Assembly: GCA_024636425.1 (NCBI GenBank) | Contig: JAGXHB010000011.1 | Span: forward strand, 1 to 5,768 | Length of the DNA: 5,768 nucleotides | Reading direction: 5' to 3' | From: Roseobacter sp. | GTDB taxonomy: Bacteria; Pseudomonadota; Alphaproteobacteria; Rhodobacterales; Rhodobacteraceae | Shown here: piece after piece, positions 1 through 5,281 of the stretch | Numbering within the stretch: position 1 is the first letter of the stretch | Layout of the letters: each line of letters opens with the position of its first letter | Program-made: the position numbers and the translations under genes | Notes under the pieces: generated by a model | Told to the model about the DNA's origin: nothing | Database searches by the model: none | What the model saw: only the letters and a program-made list of their open reading frames with translations

Positions 1-438
1 GGCCATCATCGCCCAGATGAACATTTGCGTATCCGCGACTGATGCGGGGTCGATGATGTCCTTCGAGATGGTAGAGACGACATCGCCCCCCGCCAGAAGT
101 GCTCCCGCGCTTTCACACACGGCGGCGATGGCAATGGCCCATCCCATGCTCAGCGCCTTGGCCCCGACCGCCGGGCCCATGTTGTTGGCCACATCGTTCG
201 CGCCGATATTCACGGCCATATAGGCACCGAAAGCAGCCGCTGCGATGACGGCAAAGCTTGACGGGGCATGGCCAAAGATCACGGCAGCGATGACAGCCGT
301 GATGACGATAAACGCCAGTGCGATGCCCAACCCCACCATGGGGCGCGCAACAAACGTCGCGGCCTGCTCTACCCTCGAAATGCGATGCAGATCAGTATCG
401 AGCGTTTTCCATTGTTGGCCTTTGGGGGCGTCGTTCAT
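1..438 (-). CDS. pit: PiT-family inorganic phosphate transporter, N-terminal part (cut by left window edge)
   Basis: An inner-membrane, cation-coupled phosphate symporter of the PiT family. The minus strand reads open from ATG at 438-436 for 146 codons to the window edge, so the C-terminal part is missing. Visible are a cytosolic-looking N-terminal stretch (residues 1-33), a hydrophobic segment at about 36-56, a second at about 61-78, then the PiT signature GANDVANN (79-86) followed by GPAVGAKALS, and a third hydrophobic segment at about 99-117. The GANDVAN motif in the first repeat is diagnostic of PiT proteins and lies in the ion/phosphate path. The start is supported by a GGAG ribosome-binding site 5 nt upstream. 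The gene lies 88 bp downstream of a Nudix gene in the same direction and may share its transcript. I see no Pho-box-like repeat of CTGTCAT type upstream, so PhoB control is not indicated within the visible gap. Confidence 0.93.
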   Translation of the reverse strand, partial: MNDAPKGQQWKTLDTDLHRISRVEQAATFVARPMVGLGIALAFIVITAVIAAVIFGHAPSSFAVIAAAAFGAYMAVNIGANDVANNMGPAVGAKALSMGWAIAIAAVCESAGALLAGGDVVSTISKDIIDPASVADTQMFIWAMMA

Positions 439-526
439 GAGGGCTCCGCAAAAAAGGGTCGGCGTGTGGTGTCACATCCGCGCGGATTTCACAAGAATGG
501 CCGCCTTGAGTGGGTCAGAGGGTGCG
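439..526. other. Intergenic gap between the Nudix and phosphate transporter genes
   Basis: An 88-bp gap between two minus-strand genes. It holds the transporter ribosome-binding site, a run of six T on the minus strand (A6 on plus, around 450-456), and a perfect 12-bp palindrome ATCCGCGCGGAT at 476-487. No good -35/-10 pair is visible. The palindrome is too tight for a stable hairpin and has no U-run directly after it, so it is not a convincing terminator. Read-through from the Nudix gene into the transporter gene is therefore plausible. Confidence 0.5.
444..447 (-). promoter_or_regulatory. Ribosome-binding site of the phosphate transporter gene
   Basis: On the minus strand GGAG (within GCGGAG) lies 5 nt before the ATG at 438. 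It fixes the start of the partial transporter gene, which otherwise has no second boundary in the window. Confidence 0.65.
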
Positions 527-985
527 TCAGAGCTTTAGCAGGATCTCTCTGAGGTCGGGTTCATCTACAAGCTGCGCCGCTATTTCGGGCTTGTACCAGC
601 GGCGTTCGCGCTGTCCGACTTCGGGATAGGTATCTTTGACGTGCTTGACCCGTGTAAGATACACCTGCGCCACGACGGGCGTGGAGAGACCGTCGTTCAG
701 GCCCTTGTCATAGTCGTAAAAACCGATGGGCTTGCTTTCGATCTCGGCTTCGGACACGCCTGCTTCTTCCCACGCTTCCTGCAGCGCAGCCTGCGAAGCA
801 TTCATCCCGTCGATCAGCCAGCCTTTCGGCACAATCCAACGGCCCGTGTCGCGGCTGGTGATCAATAGCACTTCCTTGCCATCCGCCGTCTGGCGATAGC
901 AAAGTGCTGCAACCTGCACCAATTTCGGCCGTTGCCACATGGGAAGGAATACGTCCTGCCATGCGCGTTTGAAGACATGCATCAT
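527..985 (-). CDS. Nudix hydrolase with variant Nudix box
   Basis: A 152-residue Nudix-fold protein, expected to hydrolyse a nucleoside diphosphate linked to another group, using Mg2+ or Mn2+ in the cytosol. The substrate cannot be read from the sequence. The Nudix box lies at residues 55-77, starting PKGW (53-56) and ending AWEEAGV (71-77). The metal-binding Glu residues are present as E70, E73 and E74. Two consensus positions differ: the Glu expected at 61 is Met, and the Arg expected before the REUxEE core is Gln69. The PKGW box entry and short length resemble the alphaproteobacterial group related to diphosphoinositol-polyphosphate/diadenosine-polyphosphate hydrolases, which is an inference. 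Two adjacent ATGs (985 and 982) could start it; the upstream AGG is distant, so the exact start is uncertain by one residue. It is divergent from gnd and precedes the phosphate transporter. Confidence 0.93.
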   Translation of the reverse strand: MMHVFKRAWQDVFLPMWQRPKLVQVAALCYRQTADGKEVLLITSRDTGRWIVPKGWLIDGMNASQAALQEAWEEAGVSEAEIESKPIGFYDYDKGLNDGLSTPVVAQVYLTRVKHVKDTYPEVGQRERRWYKPEIAAQLVDEPDLREILLKL

Positions 986-1129
986 GTTAAATCGAGTGCC
1001 TGATATTTTTTTGTGCTCTTAGCATATGTATATACGATTTTGTTGTGGAATTCAATTTCATGGCTAATGCCCCTTGTGAAAGAGGGTGTGGATTGCCACT
1101 CTTTTCATCAAATAGTGGGATAAAGCAGT
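986..1129. other. Divergent intergenic region between the Nudix gene and gnd
   Basis: This 144-bp stretch is clearly more AT-rich than its surroundings and must carry the promoters of both flanking genes. The best sigma70-like pair reads leftward (listed separately). For gnd on the plus strand, only a weak pair is visible: TTGTGC (1011-1016) and TACGAT (1033-1038) with 16-bp spacing, overlapping the leftward promoter; TTGTGG/TAATGC (1043-1048/1065-1070) is a poorer alternative. An imperfect inverted repeat, TGAAAGAG (1077-1084) and CTCTTTTCA (1099-1107, one extra T), would lie in the gnd leader. The gnd ribosome-binding site is weak (GGGA at 1117-1120, 9 nt from the ATG). Confidence 0.55.
1027..1055 (-). 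promoter_or_regulatory. Candidate sigma70-type promoter for the Nudix (and possibly phosphate transporter) gene
   Basis: On the minus strand TTGAAT (1055-1050, 4/6 match to TTGACA) is followed after exactly 17 bp by TATACA (1032-1027, 4/6 match to TATAAT). Transcription would begin near 1020, leaving a leader of about 35 nt before the Nudix ATG. Matches and spacing are good for this GC-rich genome, but the region is AT-rich and chance matches are possible. Confidence 0.4.
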
Positions 1130-2557
1130 ATGACAAGTGGCAAGCCGGGCGCTGACATCGGGGTTTTCGGGCTGGGGACCATGGGCAGCGCCCTTGCGCT
1201 CAACTTCGCGGAGCATGGATTTCGCGTCGCGGTCTTCAATAAGGAAGTCGACTGGATAGCTCCTTTTATCGCCACAGCGGGCCCGTTGGGAGACCGCTTG
1301 GTCGGGGCGGCATCTTTGGCAGAGTTTGTGGCATCCATCGCCAGACCCCGCAGCATCCTGTTCATGATCCCCTCGGGTGCGCCGCTGGATGCGATGATCG
1401 CGAACATCCTGCCGCTGCTGGAGGATGGCGACACGATCATCGACGGCGGCAACGCAGATTTCAACGATACGCGCCGCCGGTCAGCTGCGTTCGAAGGCAC
1501 GCGCCGGCATTTTGTCGGCATGGGCGTTTCGGGCGGGGCCGAAGGCGCGCGTCACGGGCCGTCGATGATGGTTGGCGGAACTGACCACAGCTGGCAACAT
1601 CTGCGCCCCATGGTCGAGGCAATCGCGGCGAAACATAACGACGATCCTTGTGTTGCCCATCTGGGGCCGGACGGGGCAGGGCATTTCGTCAAGACGGTCC
1701 ACAATGGCATCGAATACGCAGACATGCAGATGATCGCCGAGATCTACGGCCTGCTGCGTGATGCAGGCGGGCGGTCTGCACCTGACATCGGTGCGCTGTT
1801 TGAAAGCTGGCAAGACGGCCCGCTGGGATCTTATCTGATCGAAGTATCGGCGGCAGTCCTGCAAACGACAGACGGGGCGACCGGAAAACCCTTGGTCGAT
1901 ATGATACTCGATCAGGCGGGGCAGAAAGGCACAGGCCGCTGGACCGTAATCGAAGCGCTGAAACTGGGCCAGTCCGCCAGCACGATCGAGGCCGCTGTCG
2001 GCGCGCGCGGTTGGTCAAGCGCGAAGACCACGCGCGAAACGGCGGATGCAGTCCTGCCCACCGCTGCGCAGACTACTGACCTGCCGGATGAAGCGACCCT
2101 CGCCTCGGCGCTGCTGGCCGCGCGCATCATCAGCCATGCGCAAGGCTTCGGCGTTCTGCTGGCAGCATCAACGGCGTTTGACTGGCAGCTTGATATGGCG
2201 CGCATCTCCGAGATTTGGCGGGCGGGGTGTATCATCCGCTCGAAGCTGCTGGACGATATTGCCGTGGCGTTCCGCGCTGGTCTGCCAGACGGAGAGCTGA
2301 TCCTTGCCCCCGCCATGATCGAAACGCTTGAGGGCACAATCGGACCGTTGCGGCAGGTTGTGGGTGCAGCGGTCTTGTCCGGTGTCGCGGTGCCGTGCCT
2401 GAGTGCTGCATTGGCGTGGTACGACACAATGCACCGAGCGCGCGGCACGGCGAACCTGATACAGGCGCAGCGCGATTTCTTTGGTGCGCACGGATTCGAG
2501 AGGTTGGATCTGACGGGCGCGCAGCATGGCGATTGGCGACCGATCACGCGCAGCTAG
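1130..2557 (+). CDS. gnd: 6-phosphogluconate dehydrogenase, decarboxylating
   Basis: Oxidatively decarboxylates 6-phosphogluconate to ribulose 5-phosphate and CO2 with reduction of NAD(P)+, in the cytosolic oxidative pentose-phosphate pathway. The 475 residues match the long-form family (about 470). The N-terminal Rossmann domain has GLGTMG at 14-19 and the cofactor loop FNKE at 36-39. Catalytic elements are all present: VSGG (133-136), Lys188 and Glu195 in the GHFVKTVHNGIEY stretch, the KGTGRW segment (266-271), and the C-terminal tail residues Arg448 and His454 in QRDFFGAH, which reach the substrate of the partner subunit in the family dimer. The family's usual GxAxxG and N-R-S/T cofactor residues are replaced by GxGxxG and N-K-E, so NADP preference is uncertain. 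The ATG at 1130 puts the Rossmann strand at the expected distance from the N terminus; its ribosome-binding site is weak. The stop codon overlaps the truA stop codon. Confidence 0.97.
   Translation: MTSGKPGADIGVFGLGTMGSALALNFAEHGFRVAVFNKEVDWIAPFIATAGPLGDRLVGAASLAEFVASIARPRSILFMIPSGAPLDAMIANILPLLEDGDTIIDGGNADFNDTRRRSAAFEGTRRHFVGMGVSGGAEGARHGPSMMVGGTDHSWQHLRPMVEAIAAKHNDDPCVAHLGPDGAGHFVKTVHNGIEYADMQMIAEIYGLLRDAGGRSAPDIGALFESWQDGPLGSYLIEVSAAVLQTTDGATGKPLVDMILDQAGQKGTGRWTVIEALKLGQSASTIEAAVGARGWSSAKTTRETADAVLPTAAQTTDLPDEATLASALLAARIISHAQGFGVLLAASTAFDWQLDMARISEIWRAGCIIRSKLLDDIAVAFRAGLPDGELILAPAMIETLEGTIGPLRQVVGAAVLSGVAVPCLSAALAWYDTMHRARGTANLIQAQRDFFGAHGFERLDLTGAQHGDWRPITRS
2554..2557. other. Shared CTAG: overlapping stop codons of gnd and truA
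   Basis: The plus-strand TAG of gnd (2555-2557) and the minus-strand TAG of truA (2556-2554) sit on the same self-complementary CTAG. The two genes therefore overlap tail-to-tail by 4 bp, and no space exists for an intergenic terminator. Any termination signal must lie inside the opposite gene, so the 3' ends of the two mRNAs should be antisense to each other. Confidence 0.95.
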
Positions 2558-3324
2558 CGGATGAATGGATCCACCGGATAGGTCACATGCGCAAGGTAAA
2601 GCCCCTGAGGGGGGCAGACAGGACCACAGGCAGTGCGATCCCGCGCATCAAGCGCTGACCGCACGTCATCCGGTGTCAGCGACCCTGCACCGACGCGCTC
2701 CAGCGTGCCCACGAAACTGCGTACCTGATTGTGCAGAAACGACCGCGCCCGCACGTCGAAATGCACTTCCGTGCCGCCCGGCGTTTCGACGGTGCTGACA
2801 TCAAGTCGGTCCAGCGATTTGACGGGCGATTCAGCCTGACAGATGGTCGACCGGAATGTGGTGAAGTCATGCTTGCCGATCAGATGCGCGGCACCCTCCT
2901 GCATGGCGGCAATATCAAGGGGCTTTTTGACCTGCCACACCAGTCCTGCCTGATGTGTCGCAGGGGCACGCCGGACAAGGATGCGAAACAGGTACTGACG
3001 TTCGCGCGCTGAAAATCGGGCGTGAAAACCGGTATCGACCTGCACGCAGTCGGTGATGGCGACGGGGTGCGGTTTCATATGATAATTCAAGGCTTCGGAC
3101 AGACGGAACGGATCCCACGCCTGCGCCATATCGCAGTGTGCGACCTGCCCGAGGGCATGCACGCCCGCATCCGTGCGACCGGCAGCGGCAATGTTATGTG
3201 TGCGTGGTTCAATTCTGGCCAATGCCGCTTCGACGACGCCTTGTACCGACGACAGGCCGATCTGGCGCTGCCAGCCCACGAAAGGCGCGCCGTGATATTC
3301 TATTTTCAGGGCATAGCGATACAT
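2554..3324 (-). CDS. truA: tRNA pseudouridine(38-40) synthase TruA
   Basis: Isomerises uridines 38, 39 and 40 in the anticodon stem-loop of many tRNAs to pseudouridine; acts as a cytosolic dimer. The 256 residues fit the usual bacterial length (about 250-270). The catalytic motif GRTDAGVHA spans 49-57 with nucleophile Asp52 and neighbouring Arg50. The conserved Tyr of motif II is Y111 (in RQYLFRI), and the motif with the active-site basic residue is SFLHNQVRSFVG (195-206) with Arg202. The C terminus GLYLAHVTYP is typical. The ATG at 3324 gives the standard N terminus (YALKIEYHG), but no clear Shine-Dalgarno sequence precedes it; the upstream sequence is C-rich and contains one arm of an inverted repeat. 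It is divergent from ycjX and convergent with gnd, with overlapping stop codons. Confidence 0.98.
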   Translation of the reverse strand: MYRYALKIEYHGAPFVGWQRQIGLSSVQGVVEAALARIEPRTHNIAAAGRTDAGVHALGQVAHCDMAQAWDPFRLSEALNYHMKPHPVAITDCVQVDTGFHARFSARERQYLFRILVRRAPATHQAGLVWQVKKPLDIAAMQEGAAHLIGKHDFTTFRSTICQAESPVKSLDRLDVSTVETPGGTEVHFDVRARSFLHNQVRSFVGTLERVGAGSLTPDDVRSALDARDRTACGPVCPPQGLYLAHVTYPVDPFIR

Positions 3325-3377
3325 GGCGGGGATTTAGCGTGCAGGGCGGCATCTGGCAATCCCCGGACCCCGTGCCT
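3325..3377. promoter_or_regulatory. Divergent truA/ycjX promoter gap with inverted repeat
   Basis: The 53 bp between the two divergent starts contain an 8-bp perfect inverted repeat, CGGGGATT (3327-3334) and AATCCCCG (3358-3365), separated by 23 bp. No recognisable -35/-10 pair is present, so the promoters may extend into the coding regions or use a non-canonical form. The repeat could be a regulator site or an RNA stem in either leader; this is inference from symmetry alone. Confidence 0.35.
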
Positions 3378-4829
3378 ATGTTACGCCCGACAGTGAATGA
3401 CAGGCGGGCGCAGGCTTTGGTACTTTCCAGAATTGCCGACGGAATTTGGCGGCAGGTTGAAAACGTGCAGGACGGCGTGTCCGAGGTGTTTTTCGAACCC
3501 GTGATCCGTCTGGGTGTCACCGGTCTGGCGCGGTCTGGCAAGACGGTCTTTATCACCTCGCTTGTGGCCAATCTGCTGGACCGAGGGCGTATGCCCGGTC
3601 TGCTGGCCGCCGCTGAAGGCCGGATCGAGGCTGCGTTTCTTCAGCCGCAGCCTGACGATACGGTCCCGCGGTTCGAATACGAAAACCATCTGGCAGCACT
3701 CACCGGCCCCACACCGCACTGGCCCGACAGCACGCGCGCTATTTCACAGCTCCGCCTGTCGCTGCGGGTACGGCCCAACGGATTGCTTGCGGGGTTTCAG
3801 GGACCGCGCACGGTGCATCTGGACATCGTGGATTACCCCGGCGAATGGCTGCTTGATCTGGCCTTGATGGACGTCGACTACGCGACGTGGTCGGCGCAGG
3901 TTCTGGACCGCATCGCCCCCCGCGAAGAGGCGGCGGAGTACCGCGCGCTTGTCACCGCGACCGACCCGGCTGCAAAGCTGGATGAACCTGTCGCGCAAAA
4001 ACTGGCGGCAAGCTTTGCCAGCTACCTGAAGACGGCGCGCGCGAATGGATATTCGGACTGTACGCCGGGGCGTTTCCTGCTGCCCGGCGATCTGGCGGGC
4101 TCGCCTGTCCTGACCTTTGCGCCCCTGCCGGGGGGCGACGGGGCGCGCGGGTCTTTGCTGCGCGAGATGGCCCGCCGCTTCGAAGCCTACAAGCGGCAGG
4201 TGGTGCAGCCGTTCTTCCGTGACCACTTTGCCAAGATCGACCGCCAGATCGTGCTGGTCGATGCGCTGGGCGCGATCAATCAGGGGCCGCGTGCTGTCGA
4301 GGATCTGCGCGCCGCGATGGGCGACATCCTGGGCAGCTTCAGGCCCGGTCGCAACGGGTTTCTGACCCAGATCCTGCGGGGCAAGCGGGTGGAAAAGATC
4401 CTGTTCGCCGCGACCAAGGCGGACCATCTGCACCATTCCCAGCACCCCAGCCTGACTGCCATCATGGAGGCGTTGACCCGCGATGCCCGCGACCGCGCGC
4501 GGTTTGCGGGTGCTGGCACCTCTGCGATGTCGCTGGCATCGCTGCGCGCGACCACCGAAGCGACGATGACCCATGACGGCGAAACGCTTGATGTCGTACG
4601 CGGCCGTCTGCTGGACACCGGCAAGGAAGCTGCATTCTATCCCGGCGCACTGCCCAAAGATCCTGCGCATCTGCTGAGCCCGGCACGTGCGGGTGCTGAA
4701 AAATGGCTGGATGCGGACTACCAGATCATGCGGTTTGCACCGGCACGTCTGGACCTGCGCCCCGGCGACGGCCCGCCCCATATCCGGTTGGACCGCGCGG
4801 CGGAGTTTCTGATCGGAGACAGGCTATGA
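3378..4829 (+). CDS. ycjX: YcjX-family P-loop NTPase (DUF463)
   Basis: A 483-residue protein of the YcjX family, predicted GTP-binding. Its cellular role is not established; in enterobacteria the ycjX-ycjF pair belongs to stress regulons. Visible motifs are the family hallmark FFEPVIRLGVTGL (38-50) running into Walker A GLARSGKT (49-56), a DxxG-type motif in IVDYPGEW (150-157, Asp152), and a TKAD motif (346-349) at the place expected for the guanine-specifying NKxD motif. No membrane segment or signal peptide is seen. The reading frame is open back to 3138, but that part is antisense to truA and lacks family resemblance. ATG 3378 leaves about 38 residues before the family core. GTG 3372, GTG 3393 and TTG 3417 are alternatives; none has a strong ribosome-binding site. 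Its stop overlaps the acetyltransferase start (ATGA). Confidence 0.94.
   Translation: MLRPTVNDRRAQALVLSRIADGIWRQVENVQDGVSEVFFEPVIRLGVTGLARSGKTVFITSLVANLLDRGRMPGLLAAAEGRIEAAFLQPQPDDTVPRFEYENHLAALTGPTPHWPDSTRAISQLRLSLRVRPNGLLAGFQGPRTVHLDIVDYPGEWLLDLALMDVDYATWSAQVLDRIAPREEAAEYRALVTATDPAAKLDEPVAQKLAASFASYLKTARANGYSDCTPGRFLLPGDLAGSPVLTFAPLPGGDGARGSLLREMARRFEAYKRQVVQPFFRDHFAKIDRQIVLVDALGAINQGPRAVEDLRAAMGDILGSFRPGRNGFLTQILRGKRVEKILFAATKADHLHHSQHPSLTAIMEALTRDARDRARFAGAGTSAMSLASLRATTEATMTHDGETLDVVRGRLLDTGKEAAFYPGALPKDPAHLLSPARAGAEKWLDADYQIMRFAPARLDLRPGDGPPHIRLDRAAEFLIGDRL
4815..4819 (+). promoter_or_regulatory. Ribosome-binding site of the GNAT gene inside the ycjX 3' end
   Basis: GGAGA ends 6 nt before the ATG at 4826, within the last codons of ycjX. 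It supports this start over the longer open frame beginning at 4703, and fits translational coupling at the ATGA overlap. Confidence 0.7.
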
Positions 4830-5281
4830 CCGCATCAGGCGTAGACGTCGCACCGGCGCATGTGCTGGATGCTGGCACGGTGGCAGACGTCATGGCACAG
4901 GCGAACGCGGCGCTGGACTGGCTGCCCCGCGTGCACAGTGCCGCAGAGCAGATCGGCACCTTGGGCGACATGATTGATGCAGGCTGGGTCGATGTCGCGC
5001 GTATCGACAGGCAGATTGTGGGCTTCGTGGCCCGACGCGGCAGCGAAATCCACGGGCTGTACCTGCTGCCGTCGCAGCAAGGCAGCGGGATCGCCCGCCG
5101 CCTGATGGACCATGCAAAAACTGGCCGTGAGGATCTGGGGCTCTGGAGCTTTGCGGCCAACACCCGTGCCGCCCGGTTCTATGTGAAGGCGGGCTTTGCC
5201 GAAGTGGCCCGCAGCGACGGGGCAGGTAATGATTTCGGATTGCCGGATATCCGGTTTGAATGGCAAAAGGGGCGCGACTGA
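4826..5281 (+). CDS. GNAT-family N-acetyltransferase between ycjX and ycjF
   Basis: A 151-residue single-domain GNAT protein, expected to transfer an acetyl group from acetyl-CoA to an amine; the substrate is unknown. Motif A, which binds the CoA pyrophosphate, is QGSGIA at 85-90 following the strand HGLYLLP (76-82), with RRLMDHA continuing the helix. Motif B is the NTRAARFYVKAGF stretch (112-124), with Tyr119 at the position often used as general acid. The C terminus ends in a beta strand (DIRFEW). The start is set by the GGAGA site and by the 4-nt ATGA overlap with the ycjX stop. The same frame is open to 4703, but that part lies inside ycjX and is not GNAT-like. Its stop shares one base with the ycjF start (TGATG). 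The tight coupling suggests its product works with, or at least is co-produced with, YcjX and YcjF. Confidence 0.92.
   Translation: MTASGVDVAPAHVLDAGTVADVMAQANAALDWLPRVHSAAEQIGTLGDMIDAGWVDVARIDRQIVGFVARRGSEIHGLYLLPSQQGSGIARRLMDHAKTGREDLGLWSFAANTRAARFYVKAGFAEVARSDGAGNDFGLPDIRFEWQKGRD

Noticed and set aside
450..487. Possible rho-independent terminator after the Nudix gene
   Set aside because: The palindrome leaves at most a 4-bp stem, and the T-run on the minus strand is about 20 nt away from it, so the geometry is wrong.
439..526. Pho box upstream of the phosphate transporter
   Set aside because: No CTGTCAT-like direct repeats with 11-bp periodicity were found. The TGTGA repeats present are 17 bp apart and do not fit.
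17..538. Plus-strand open frames in the first 540 bases
   Set aside because: They are antisense to the phosphate transporter reading frame, whose GANDVANN signature and membrane helices are clear on the minus strand.
1912..2547. 211-codon open frame on the minus strand
   Set aside because: It is antisense to gnd, Ser/Ala/Arg-rich with no motifs, and gnd is unambiguous over this range.
3138..3377. In-frame N-terminal extension of ycjX by 80 codons
   Set aside because: Most of it is antisense to the truA coding region, its translation is rich in Arg/Pro/Cys as in shadow frames, and YcjX family proteins begin shortly before the FFEPVIRLGVTGL core.
3744..4781. 345-codon open frame on the minus strand
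   Set aside because: It lies wholly antisense to ycjX. Its translation is Arg/Gln/His-rich with no recognisable domain, which is the usual mirror frame of a GC-rich gene.
4703..4825. N-terminal extension of the GNAT gene to 4703
   Set aside because: These 41 codons overlap ycjX in another frame and are Pro/Arg/Gly-rich. The ATG at 4826 has a good ribosome-binding site and an ATGA coupling overlap.
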